From Panorpa germanica (taxonomy: Eukaryota; Arthropoda; Insecta; Mecoptera; Panorpidae), in NCBI GenBank assembly GCA_963678705.1, contig OY783208.1, positions 13,885,782 to 13,949,781 of the forward strand: DNA of 64,000 nt. The letters are read 5' to 3'. Positions 34,101 to 46,302 of this stretch are shown one piece after another (the first letter of the stretch is position 1; each line of letters begins with the position of its first letter). Made by a program: the position numbers and the translations under genes. Below the pieces are notes generated by a model. The model was not told the origin of the DNA. It saw nothing but the letters and a program-made list of their open reading frames with translations, and did not search any database.

Positions 34101-34637
34101 CCATATATTACAGCACAGTTTCTACGGTAATTGTACTTAACTTCACATATTTATCTGTATTTTATCGTCTTAATTATGTTCTATTTTTTGAGTAATAATC
34201 CGGTAAATTTAAACATAAAAATAGTGGTCAAATAACAAAAATTCCCGGAGAGCCAAATATTGGTGGAGAGCTGGGGTTTACCATTACAAATAAAGTTTTA
34301 AAAATCACCATCGATTCTATGTGTGCTTCAAAAGTTATTCGGGGTCAAAGGTCAAAATTTGAGGTTTTTTGGATTTTCCTCAAAAACGGTAAGCTTTATC
34401 AAAAAAAAGCTCAAACCAAAGTTGTACATCTTAAAATTCTCCACAAAAATGGTCCTTATATCTTTTCCCTAAGAGTTACCATTCCTGAGTTATCGCGATT
34501 CTAAGAATTTTTGTTATTTTAAATGTCTATATTGACCGGGCTATAAGTTTCTTTTTGTTTTTAGAAACAGTTAAATTTTTATATCAAAATGTAAAAGTGC
34601 AAATGCAAATATAATTATTGCAGTTTATATTTCCTTC
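34101..34637. other. No gene recognised
   Basis: A stretch at 34200-34500 is less AT-rich and partly open (34319-34504), but it reads like a non-coding repeat. No domain is recognised. Confidence 0.35.
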
Positions 34638-34782
34638 TTAATTAACGTCTATAATATCATTGTTATCAAGATTGTCATAATCAAGATATTCAACATCTTC
34701 AAAATCCTGGTCATCATCTTGCGTGGAAATTTCATACATGCCTTCAGGTGGATGATTGTTTGATTCAAATAGTTCGGATATT
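34638..34782 (-). other. Last exon-like piece of THAP copy C
   Basis: An acceptor TTTTGTTTTAG precedes 34782. The open frame then runs to TAA at 34638 and includes the acidic stretch FEDVEYLDYDNLD. It matches the downstream piece of copy A (FEDVQYLNYDNF at 25900-25945), with a different phase at the left because A has lost bases. It is likely the C-terminal exon of the ancestral protein. Confidence 0.5.
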
Positions 34783-34799
34783 CTAAAACAAAAATTAAA

Positions 34800-36150
34800 T
34801 TTATTACTAAAACGAAAAGAATTAAGCCCCGTTCCCACTCACTGTTTTTAGTTTTAACACTGTTTTAAGGTTCTAACTAGGGCTTCTGGACCCGAACTCA
34901 TTTAGTATTGGCAATAACCCCGAACCCGAGTAGACAACTCGACGAATCCGGGTCCGAATGATTTTGATGGTGTAAATGCAAAACTAAATAAAACCTAATG
35001 CCACTCGAATTACACAGCCTAAAAATTAAAAAAATATTACTTAAATATTTATTTATATACCTATATATATACAGGGTGTCCCAAAAGTCAACGTCAAGCC
35101 GGAATTGGGTCATAGGCCAAATTATAACAGTTATCAAAAAAATATTTTAAAAAATTTAATTCGAATGTTTTAAAAATCATTGCCATTTAAAAAAAATCGT
35201 GAAATTCTGCACCCTTCATAACTTCATAACTTTTACAAAAAAAAAATTTCTTATGTGATCCTGAATAATATTTGTGTAAACTCTTGCCTAAAATGTAAAG
35301 CCAACTGCTCCAGCTTGGAAGAAATTGTCTTTTTTTGTCTAACCAAATATTCAAGATTAATTCTTCGCCCAACTTTGAGCTGAAAAAAAAAGTACTATGC
35401 GAGTTTGACAAGTAACATTAAAAGTTGGCGCATTTAATAAGGATTCCAAAATAGTATGACACTATTTTAGGAATACAAAAAAAGAACGCTAAATCTAGAA
35501 AAGGTTTATGCCGCGTTATGCAAGGTCAAACCAACTTCGACAGATAATAAAAGAACATTCTCGGTGTTTCCAAATTTTTGCACCAATGTAAAGACTAAAC
35601 CTTAAGACACTAAAGGGTCTCACCCAGCCAAAAAATTAATTTTCCGATTTCATAATAAATTTTTGGGGAACTCCGTCTACATAGATAGAGACCATTAATA
35701 GAGATGTGGTAATTACTAACATCTCCGTCACAAAAATTATTTCAGCCGGCAGCGAATGACACAAAAAAATTGTTTGGGTATAGTCTTATCAAGCTGAATA
35801 TACGTCGGAGTATATCACCTTCGGTTGATAGACTCGAAGATATTTCAAATCGTCTAAAATATTCTTTTCCTGAACGAAACCAAATATACTTTCTCCGTGT
35901 TGTAAAGGACACAGGACACATGTACAGGCTTCGATAAATCGTACTCAAATTGTAATCATACATATTCGACATTACTACGATACGATAAAATGTTTATAGG
36001 GTATTTATTTCAAACACGATTTCAGAATCATTTGCAATTGAGAGATGAGTGGAAAGACACATTCTGCGCAGGTCACATTATACATTTCCATCATTGAATG
36101 TCCTCTAAACAGGACACATTGCAATAATCACTAGGAATAAAATTAACAAA
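34800..36150. other. Intronic or intergenic AT-rich DNA
   Basis: The only recognisable mark is ATACAGGGTGTCCCAAAAGT at about 35069, a typical single end of a mariner-like element whose other end I cannot find here. The open stretches on the minus strand at 34898-35972 show no known domain. Confidence 0.4.
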
Positions 36151-36152
36151 TA

Positions 36153-37592
36153 TAGTCAAAGTTACGATAGATCGGCGATGACGTATGGCTAGGAAATGCT
36201 GAACTAAGATTTGATGAACGTATTTCTCTTATTATACAGCAAAAATATATTTTATAACAGCGTCATCTATGAGAGCTACTGTGAAATAATTTAAAAAAAC
36301 TATATGTACGAATATGTTTAGAAATTATTTATATTGAAATTAACTATTTTTTACTAAATTAACTTATTAAAGATTTAGTTGTCATGCACTTCTTAATTAT
36401 TAATTAATGTTTATACATATTGAAATATTTGTAATGGATATTATTGTACTAAGTCAATAGCATTGAAATTGCAGTGATAAGGTGGAAGACACATACTTTG
36501 TGATGCGGTGAATTTCATATTCTTTTTATAAACGGTTTTCCTTAGCAAGAAACGAAAGTTCGGTTTTTAGCATTTCTGGTGTGGTTGAGATATTATTTTT
36601 TTGAAGATAAATAAGCAAATCGTTTTTTTTCATGTTGTGTTAGGTAGAGGTTCCAATATTATTTGGAATGTATGTTGCGTTATCCGTGATCATTAAGAAT
36701 GGCTCATGTAAATTGGGAATAAGTTGTTCTTTAAACCATTTCTTGGACAATTCAGCATTCATATCATGGTAATCCAATATCTGACATTTTGTTGAAAATA
36801 TTAGTGGCGCATTTTCTACTGAAATTAGTTTGCAAATAATTAATATTTCAGAATATTTTTTAAGTACATACATCTAAATATATTCTTACATTGAAAAATG
36901 AATCGCTTATTACGGCATCTTTAACAAATTCATCTTCATCTTCCGACTTAGCTTTGACACGATTACGTGTTTTCTGTGGTGAAATGGGTACTCCAAACCA
37001 GCATCAACTACACACTTTTTGACACTCACACTGATTTTTCTCCTATACTACATGCTTCTGTTGTCCTCTACACGTACAGAAAATGTTTGTACTGTAGGAC
37101 TCCAATTATCCAGACTAATTGGGGTTCAAGTCAATCCGGAATTGTAGTTCTATTGCGGCTTTAAGTAATATTTGAATAATAAATAATCCAATATTTATGT
37201 TAAACTTTACCAATATTATAAATGTCAACGGCAATAATGTTGGTCCATCATTTTCAAAATATCGCAATGATTTTCTTTTCAAAGATCTAAATATTTCCAC
37301 ACTTATATGCTTAAAATATTATAATATTTGACAATAAATTTGACAGTTCGTTCTATTACAATAAATAAATTTGACAAATTTAAATTTGTTTACAAAATAA
37401 ACACAGACATACGTTTATACATCAATCTATACTTAACATATCAGACAACTGGTGTTTTTTATCCTTTTCACTCCCATATACGAGTATATTATAGTAATAA
37501 GAGTGAGATAATGCTTTTTTAATATGTCGTAGCTTTATGCAGCTGAATTTTTAAAAGTATGACTCATCGCCGATCTATCGTAACTTTGACTA
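36153..37592 (-). mobile_element. Tc1/mariner-type element with 30-bp inverted ends
   Basis: The left end TAGTCAAAGTTACGATAGAT continues CGGCGATGA. The right end is its exact reverse complement over about 30 bases. TA dinucleotides flank both sides (36151-36152 and 37593-37594), as expected for TA target duplication. The interior holds a decayed transposase on the minus strand. It sits between exon-like pieces of THAP copy C. Confidence 0.85.
36410..37120 (-). pseudogene. IS630/Tc1-type DDE transposase, decayed
   Basis: Minus-strand reading in order: SPQKTRNRVKAKSEDEDEF near 36960; PLIFSTKCQILDYHDMNAEL, KKWFKEQLIPNL and the catalytic Asp in ITDNATYIP (36660-36810); KKNDLLIYLQKNNIS near 36600; and, after a frameshift, LPPYHCNFNAIDLVQ near 36470. 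This is the order of an insect DDE_3-type transposase that cuts and pastes the element at 36153-37592. Frameshifts and missing parts make it inactive. Confidence 0.78.
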
Positions 37593-37639
37593 TATATAGG
37601 TGTATGATAAAATACCAAATATAACTCACCTCCACGTTT

Positions 37640-40600
37640 GAAGAGAGCCATCAGTTTGATGATATTTTTGAACCTGCAGACAATAAATATATTAGAAAAA
37701 CTTCATGCTAGGAAATCAATATTAATTTTTGGATTTAGACTAACTTTTTTTACATTTCTTCTTAACTGTTGTTTCTTTTTCTTTATAACTTTGCCAACAT
37801 ATTCATCATCAGATTCTGAACTGTTTGTGCTATGCTCGGACATCACATATTCATCTTCACTTTCTTCAGAACAGCTTGATGTTTCTGGAGAAGGCTTGTA
37901 TATAACGAATTTGATTGGTGAAGTAGCTACATCACGAGTTTTTATCCACCTTATTGGCGATAAACTTCTATCGGAAACAGAGGGCTTACATGTTGTTCCT
38001 TTTCTTCTAACTTGAGGTTTGACCTGAATGCCAATTGACCTAGTTTTTTTTTCATTCAATGCCGGTGCTTTTTGTGGAAGATCGTCTGTTGATGGCAATA
38101 TATGGTTAAAACGTCTCTAGTATATTATTAAAAATTAAATAACAAAAAGGAGATTAAACGCTGAGTAAAAATTAAAAAATAATAAATTAATTACAATTCG
38201 AGCACTTAATATAAGCTAACTTTAAGTTTTTTATAATAAACCACTTAAAATTAAACATGTTTTTAATTATCTTTCAATCCATATCAAAACATTTTAACAT
38301 CGTTAATAAAAGATTGTTTTACTTAGTAACAAGCCTTTTTTTAACTTATTAATTAGTTTTGACTTTTGGCGTTTATTTAGAAAAGGATTTCCTTTTTTAT
38401 AACAGTAAGATACAAGTCTTCGTATCATACCATTCCTGTATCAACAAAAGCAAGTTTTTAAAGTGCTTAGCTCATTTCCTGTCTATTTTTTTTTCATAGC
38501 AGCTGATGAAGTTAATGTATTTGCTGAGGATTTAAGTCATGATAAAGCCAGCAATTTTTCGTACATTACATTAGTCATCGTCTAAGTAACTACTCATGAT
38601 AGCATGGAAAAAAAAACTAAAAGAGAGAGCTATCCAAGAAAACGCTGGCTCTAACAAAGTTAAAGAATGGATAATTTTAAAAAAAATCTTTAAAATGACG
38701 AAAGCTCGAGAACCATGTGACTTTTGCTGAGGTCATGTTAGGCTTATTCGATGCATTTGAGGCAGATTTACCCCCGGTGACGTGCCCTTTTTGGCAAATC
38801 CTGTATAAATTTAACCATTATTATATTGACCCTGAAACTTCATATATTTTTCACCTTCAAACTAATGACTACAGTCTAATAACTTTTTTGATAATTATAG
38901 CGGTTGAAAGCGGTTTACATTTAATTAGTGGAAAAAACATTTAAAGGCTAAAAAACAGACAAAAAAATTAGGAAAAACTTCCTTTTGTTAATAAAAATTG
39001 GTATTTGTTTACCGTATAATCGATTTTCAAATATCGAACGAGGTTTTGAAGACACATTACCCTATCCTATAAAAAAAGTACTAGCTCTATGTTCAATTAA
39101 AAAAGTGTATTTAATTTGGACATTGAAAAGTATGATATTTAACGAAAAGTAAATTAAAAGTCACGAAAATTTTATTTGAAACATGTATATTTTTTAAATT
39201 CATACTATAAATTTAGATGACTGACGCAAAATTAATGCACATGGCTTGCATTATTTTGCACTTTTGCCTTTTTGTTCTAATATTTGTTATTGTCAGTGAT
39301 TATTGAAGCCACAATCATTCTAATACTACTATTAGATCTTTAAATTGAATTATGGGTCAGATGCAGAGTCGGAAATATCGTTATCGTACAGGTGAACAGT
39401 CATGAGTACTAAGTTATACACAATAACGTACATACGATTTGCTACATAGTTTACAAGAACACTGCTTCTATGTATAGCGTTATTCAAGAGTTAATACGGT
39501 AAATATTTACTTCGTGTACAAAAAAAATAAAAATTGGTAAAATTTTGACAAAATTACTCTAGTTTCGATTGTTTTAAGCTCATAATAAAGCAATCATCAT
39601 AATAGATATGTATTATAATGTTTATTATATAACTTAAGTTTAAGAAATATTAAATGTTAATGGTTAAATTAGATAAATAAATATTAAAGCTGTCATTTTA
39701 ATAAAATAGAGTTAACATAGGCCATTGTAATTAAAACTAAAACTATTTGTAAAAAATTGAAGTAATTTAAATGGTCACAAATAAATATATTTTATATATG
39801 CAACTGTAATTGAAGTTGCATAGTATCAGAACTGCATTTAAAAGTGAAATCTTATATCTATTTAAACAAAGAAATTTAGCTAATTAAATTAGTTATTAAA
39901 TAACTTTCAACTTTTCAATTTAATTATTTATCGCGATTAATTAGTGTTTATCATAAATATAATATTTTTATTTATTTAATACACATTACTTCAAATTATG
40001 AATGGTTAATAATAAGAACTAAATATAACTTTCGAACGTAACCATGACGCAGACCTAATTTAAGCATAAATAATCTAGAATTCAGCTCCTTTTATTTCTA
40101 TCCGACGAGAGGTCCTTACTAGCACGAGAAATAAGCAAATTAGGTCATTTGTACTTCGTTTCTGTAAGCAATTCTGCAGGTTTATTACAACAAATTAATT
40201 ATTATATTAAATATATATTTTTAATTTGTTTTATTTGATTAGAACACTAATAAGCCAGCTAAACAATATGTTACATAACCTGGCGTTGTAAGTTCATATT
40301 TAATTTTCCATTTCAATCAGCCAAATACTTAATTTTTTTACCATTTATTACATTTTAAAAAGATGCGGAATTGTAATAGATAATATACTGAATTGCTATT
40401 ATATTTTCTATATCAAAAGCACCTTAAATGACATTTTTTGCAATTTTGATTAATTATTTATTAAGTAAACATTTACTAAACAAATCAATTAAAATAAAAT
40501 TAAAAAACATGAAAATAAAAATAAATATTTCAGGTTTCTATCGTACCTGCAACTGTAGAAGGAAGAGAAGTTCTGTCAGCTTCAGAAGTATATACCCATT

Positions 40601-41294
40601 TGCACTCTTGATATATGAAAGTTGAAAAAATAATACACAAAACATACGTTTTAAATATATGAAAATTTGAAGGTGAAATTTTTGAAGGATATTTTACAAT
40701 ACCTGGTTTTGACAACGATTTTATACGATTGTATTCTTCAAAAGCATCAGCTACTAAACGTTTTCTTTCTAAATACTTTCCTAATGAAATAGGCGAGTCT
40801 TTAGAATGTTTATCAATAGGTTTATCAAGCGCGAATATTCGATCGTATTCTTCGAGAGCATCTGCTACTAACCTCTTCCTTTTCAAATGGATTAGGTGAG
40901 TCCTTAGAACGTTTATAATTAGGTTGACAGTCAAAAACATGTGGAACTATACCGTTCTTTATTTTAATATGACATCCTGTTAACTTGTGTTTTACTAAAT
41001 TTGCTGCGTCTTCTTCTAACTAGAATCAGTAAATGTAGAACATAAACAACATTTAGTAATATTTAAAATTAATGCTTAATGCTTATCTATATATTTATTT
41101 ACATTAAAATGATCCTCGCAACAATAATAGGATCTACCAATTTTCGGTGTTTTGGTGGTACTTGCAGCTTTAAACCATGCAGCTTCATAATACTTTGGAG
41201 CTCTGACAAAAATTTTGTTTGGTGCATTACATGTACTATTTAGACACAAATAAACAAAGCAATTTTTAAAATGTTTATTCACTTTCTCTTCCAT
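37640..41294 (-). pseudogene. THAP-domain gene, copy C (inverted, broken)
   Basis: Exon 1 is 41294-41103 (MEEKV..., CFVYLCLNST, CCEDHF, donor GTAAAT). Exon 2 starts at 41019 (LEEDAANLVKHKLTGC, GIVPHVFD). After PNPFE, 11 bases present in copy A are missing, which shifts the frame before the KRKRLVADALEEY motif. That motif occurs twice here (about 40890-40840 and 40770-40720; ERKRLVADAFEEY in the second). A short exon with a GTACGA donor ends near 40544. The last long exon (38098-37740) keeps TRSIGIQVKPQ and SEHSTNSSESDD, then reads on with EYVGKVIKKKKQQ where A and B stop. Its 5' part is truncated. A mini-exon with a GTGAGT donor lies at about 37683-37640. It lies in inverted orientation to A and B. 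Confidence 0.7.
38110..40530. other. Intron-like DNA of THAP copy C, no gene recognised
   Basis: AT-rich with frequent stops on both strands. The open stretch at 38717-38944 has no recognisable domain. Confidence 0.4.
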
Positions 41295-41689
41295 ATTAAA
41301 CAAAAATTAGTATTTCAGTATGTGCGTCCTAGCTACTTTTAGAGATTTATACAGATTTCCATTAATTTTTTATAATTAAAAAAAAATTAAAATGTTAGTT
41401 TCCAAATTCATTAACCAATATTTCATATAATGAGATAATGATGTTTAAACTTCAAACTGCATTTTCTGCAAATTGCTGTTCTCCATTTCATATACCCTAA
41501 AAAAAGAAAATTTATTTGAAATATTATTTTAAATAAATTAAAGGAAAATAGTATTTTCAGTCAGAATCAGCTTAATTTCATTTTAGACTATTTGTACATT
41601 TGCTGACACCCTTTATCACGCTAAATTAAATATAAAACACTGAAGTCATTTCACATAGAATCTTATGTAAAAAAAAACCATTGATCTAT

Positions 41690-41990
41690 ATATTGGTTAT
41701 TTAGATAATTATTTTGCCCATTACTTTTTATTTAGAAATAGACAGTATTATTTATTAAAGTTGATTCTTTTAAATTTGAGGTTAGAAAAATCATGACATT
41801 TGTCATCAAGTGAAAATGGCGTCATAACTTACATTTATTGATCAACATTAACTGTATGTAACATTATGAATATTGTCAATTGCTTAATAAAAAATGATAT
41901 AATTAATAATACGTTCTGATTATTTTAACTATATTAAAAGCACCATAAAACATACGAAAATGTAGTATTTTTTTTAAGTTTCAAAACAAA
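41690..41990. mobile_element. Palindromic MITE copy near THAP copy C
   Basis: It belongs to the family at 23130-23505. The right arm ACCATAAAACATACGAAAATGTAG and the central word AAAGTTGA...TTTGAGGTTAG are clear, while the left arm is decayed. Confidence 0.6.
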
Positions 41991-42212
41991 AAACGTAGTT
42001 GAATAGAACAAATGCCGCCAGGAGTATTAAATGCATTTTGACAGATAGAAAAGGCTGATTCATAAAACACAAGCAAATTAATGTATCTGTACCATTAAAT
42101 TATCATTTTTCAGAAAGAAACTAACTATATTCTTCTAGATATCTAAGAGTTGAGTATGCAATAATATAGGTAAATATATTAACATTTTATGTTTAATTAA
42201 AATGTTTTGTAA

Positions 42213-42930
42213 GGGCGTGTTCTCACGGGGCGATTTGAGTTGAACGATCTTGGTTCATAATAGAATAAGAATAATTCAAGGAGTTGAGGTTCACACGATC
42301 CAAAGGAAAACTGATCGTCAATTAAAGTAGAAATTTAATTTTACTGTAAACGTCAGAAAATTAATAGCACGAAATATCTATTTATAAATTAATACAAAAA
42401 GATTTAAGAGATTATAGTTTTAAAATCCAAGTCAATCCAACGTAATCAACTGAATCCTGTTGTGGTTTAGCACTTAAGCTAACAAAAGAATTAAAAACAA
42501 AGTTTTTGAATATTTGGAAGAAAATGTAACATGTGCCGTTATTGGGTTCGGCGATAGATCTGAGAATACATAAAGTAGGTGCATCCGAAACAATAGTAAA
42601 AGAACTTGGGTTAGACGCCAAAGAACAATATGGAAACCATTTTAGGATGTTTTAAGAAAAAATTATTTATATGTAATTTTTATTATTTTTAAATTCGTAT
42701 CTATTTTGTTTCTATTTTTATTATTTAAATATATAATGTAATTTAGATTGCTCATGAAATGTGAGTCATTAAATCTGTTTCAGATAATATTCTTCTTTTG
42801 TACGTATAGATAATTAATTACTGATCCGATCAAGTCGCCTCGTTCATAACACTCCTTTAAGTTTCTAACGAGTCGATACTAACGATCGATTTAACTCGGT
42901 CGAGTAAAATCGCCCCGTGAGAACATGGCT
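42213..42930 (+). mobile_element. PIF/Harbinger non-autonomous element with TAA target duplication
   Basis: The ends GGGCGTGTTCTCACGGGGCG and CGCCCCGTGAGAACATGGCT are inverted repeats, flanked by TAA at 42210-42212 and 42931-42933. The plus strand inside keeps a transposase remnant after a stop (IHKVGASETIVKELGLD, about 42560-42620) that aligns with the Harbinger fragment at 27673-27816. The homologous sequence at 33984 lacks the insert. A 3-bp TWA duplication is characteristic of PIF/Harbinger. Confidence 0.82.
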
Positions 42931-43101
42931 TAAGTTATCTCGTCTTTATTACTTTTTTTTAGGAATAATAACCAAATCAGTTTATCAACGAATATTACAA
43001 CCAGCATTCCAATGAATGTAATAAAACATTTAATATGTTGGCTTATTTATTAAATAGTTATGTACTTTTACGCTATATACAATTTTTTATGTAGTGTAGT
43101 A

Positions 43102-44071
43102 TATTGACAACTGACCACTTTGGCCACGACGCCTGGTGGTCAAAAGAAGTACTAGTTCTGGTGTGCACTTGATACACAATTTTGATTGGTTTAGTATAAA
43201 TTTTTTAACCGTACGGAAAAAATGCAAGTTAGATAAATTGTAGAGAATTTAAATGCGCATCTAGCCGTACTATTTTAAAAATTTAAAAAATATATTTTAC
43301 CATAGTTTTTGTGTTTTTCTGTTTTTGACCTCACGTTTTTTGACCATCACTAGGCGACAAAATCAAAAAGTCCACGTTGTTTGTTCTACAAGTTGTAAAA
43401 CTTATTGTTTTAAACATATTTATACATTAGAAAAAAAAACACTTTTCATATAATTTTATGAAAAAAACGTGAAAAAACGTTTCGTAAATGTTGAAAATTA
43501 ATTTTTGTTGGTCCACGTTTTTTCACGTTTTTTCATAAAATTATATGAAAAGTGTTTTTTTTTCTAATGTATAAATATGTTTAAAACAATAAGTTTTACA
43601 ACTTGTAGAACAAACAACGTGGACTTTTTGATTTTGTCGCCTAGTTATGGTCAAAAAACGTGAGGTCAAAAACAGAAAAACACAAAAACTATGGTAAAAT
43701 ATTTTTTTAAAATTTTTAAAATAGTACGGCTAGATGCGCATTTAAATTCTCTACAATTTATCTAACTTGCATTTTTTCCGTACGGTTAAAAAATTTATAC
43801 TAAACCATATACTTGTGTATCACAACGTCACTGTTTGGATTATCATTATTTTTACCACATTTTATCAAATGTCCAGCTTGCAGAATTTTTTCTGCATTTC
43901 TAACAATTTTCTGAGCTGGATTTGATCCAACCCAGTGAAAAAGTTGGTTTAAAGAAAACATAAATAATTAAAATTCATGACACTAATTCAATGTAAACTT
44001 ATGGTTAATTCTTTGGTTGCACACCGGCAGTAGCCATGTTTTTTAAGCCCCGCCTAGTGGTCAGTTGTCAA
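43102..44071. mobile_element. Foldback element with long near-perfect arms
   Basis: The arms 43188-43480 and 43514-43806 are almost perfect inverted copies around a 33-base spacer. Outer ends TTGACAACTGACCACT and AGTGGTCAGTTGTCAA are also inverted. The direct repeat TAGTGTAGTA occurs at 43092-43101 and 44072-44081. On the left, two extra bases (TA) separate it from the inverted end. A duplication of 9-10 bases and long arms suggest the Mutator group, but that is inference. No coding frame is present. Confidence 0.88.
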
Positions 44072-44081
44072 TAGTGTAGTA

Positions 44082-45104
44082 ACTCTTATTGGGACAACTG
44101 GTACTATGATAACTTCATGCCACACAAAGATTTGCTCTGTATTTTATAAGAAAGTTTATTGGCTTGACTGTACATATTTTAGACACACGCCATTTAATCC
44201 AGATACCAATTCAGGAAGAATTATTTAAGTGCTCCAGAATAATAAAAAAATTAAAATATCTTATTTAAAAGGAAAGAAAAATCAACAGACATAGAAAATC
44301 AAAGAAACAAATATTTATATTTGCCTTTCATGTTGATTTTAGTTATAATTATTTTGAATAAGTACTTTAGGGTCACCATTAGAAGAATTTGATTCTTTAT
44401 ATTAAGTATAGACGTTATTAATTACATTTTTTTCTGGATAAAATTAGGAAATTTTGTAATGTAGAAATAATAATAGATTTTTGAATCTTTGCTTTAGATT
44501 ACCTTCAGTATTTCAACAAAACAACATTGCTTTTAAAGAACGCCTTCAATGAAACTTCTAAATACGCCTCTTACTAATATACAAATTTATCTTAGTCCTC
44601 TGACGTCATATTTCCGAGCATCTCCAAGTTTAATGCATATGGCTGCCGTACTGTCATATTTCTAAGTGATTACTGTTTTACTTTAAATAAAAATTAATAA
44701 ATAGTTTAAAAGTGCAAATTTAATTGAAGTTTCTCGTATTTTATACAAATAGCGATAAGAAAAATAATAGTTGGCAGGTAAAATATTGATAGTTGTTATT
44801 ATCTTAAAGCAAATAGACTAACTCTTAACACTGGCGTCATTGTTAATTATATAGAACATGTTATTTTATTAGACTTTATGATACTGTTCAGAACTATATA
44901 TTGGGGCCAAAGCACTATATATTGGGAGCTGCCAAAGAAATGTAAGAGGCAATAGGCAGCAGATGAATTAACTAGCTAGCTGAACTACATCATCAAAAAT
45001 CAAGAAGGATTTTGGTTTATATACAAATACATTAATTACAATAAACATTGTTAACTAAAAATTGCGGTTTTTTTCTTATTTATAAAATTTTTGATACTTA
45101 TAAT
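44082..45104. other. No gene recognised
   Basis: AT-rich DNA between two transposable elements. No open frame above chance and no RNA gene seen. A zinc-finger-like scrap (NECNKTFN) lies just upstream of the foldback element, at about 43010-43045. Confidence 0.4.
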
Positions 45105-45741
45105 AATGGGCTTGTGTCCTCATTTTTTAGTGGTCGATTTTTTAATTGTTGATTGAAATTGATGTTAATAAATGTGTATTAGCGTGTCTATTTTATTATA
45201 TCTAAATATTGACGGAGATAAAGCAATTAAAAGTTTGAATTGTAGTTTGTAAATGGTCGGCCATATTTGTATGACGTAAAACGCATAACGTCAGTTTGCG
45301 TCAGTTATTTGTTGAGTAGGTCAGTGCTGTGGTAATGTTCTGTAGCTGTTGGTAGTCAAATAATCAAGCCAATTCAAAGGATATTAAGTTTTTATTTTAT
45401 TTAACCCTGCTAAGGCAGACATAATATTTAAATTTGAGTGTTACTTGAAATAGCTGTAAATAATATTTCATATTTTTATATATAAATACATATAGCAGAG
45501 ATTTATGAGCTGTAAGGTTAATAACCTTACACAAAGATTGTGATGTCACATGCACCTGAAATGTGTACAAAGTTGAATCCCTTTAATAATTAAAGAGACA
45601 AAATGACTTTTTTAATTGTAAATACCTCTTAACGTATAAGGAGTTATTAAAAAATAATTGAACATTCGAGGTTTTAGTAACCCACTTTATCAATATATAG
45701 TACACTTTTATAGAAATTAAGACATAGGACACAAGCCTATT
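45105..45741. mobile_element. Complete copy of the GGGCTTGTGTCCT element
   Basis: Same orientation as 32415-33037 and alignable throughout, from AATGGGCTTGTGTCCTCATT to AGGACACAAGCCTATT. Confidence 0.85.
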
Positions 45742-46302
45742 CAAACATCCACGCATTGCCGCCTCTATTGTGTCTTGCAAGAACTTCTCGCCGAACAAAG
45801 GCAGAGGTTCCTGGCCAATAACATGAATATATCACAGGACCAAAGCTTAACATGGCAGTTACCGATCTATAATATATATATTATCTTTGGTAGCTAATAT
45901 GTAGTTATTAAATCATATTAACCTTAACTATTGCTTAATTATTCAACACCATAAACACAGATCCTGACAATTAACAACTTATATAATTTTATTAAATAAA
46001 AGGAAAACTGATTTCTATATACAAGAGTCCGCCATTGATTCATTTTAATTTGAATGAGCTAAATTCTAAGTTAATAGGATTGCAACAGGTCAAAATTAAA
46101 CATAAAGAAAGTGCAAAGTGTAATTAATAGTTATGTAATAATTCAAGGTGATTTTGGACGTATCTTATGACAAGAACAATGGAATTGGACGTCATAAGGC
46201 CGCACTTAACGATAAGCCATCGCTTACGTGTGAAAGCTATCGACAAGGCATCGAAGAAATCCACCAGTTAACCTAAGACACGAACTTCGCAGAAAGAACT
46301 TT
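45742..46302. other. No gene recognised
   Basis: Contains a short less AT-rich stretch (45750-45850) with no clear frame. Otherwise non-coding. Confidence 0.35.

Noticed and set aside
36640-36873. DDE transposase piece as part of THAP copy C
   Set aside because: It lies inside an element with its own 30-bp inverted ends and TA flanks, so it is an insertion and not a domain of the THAP protein.
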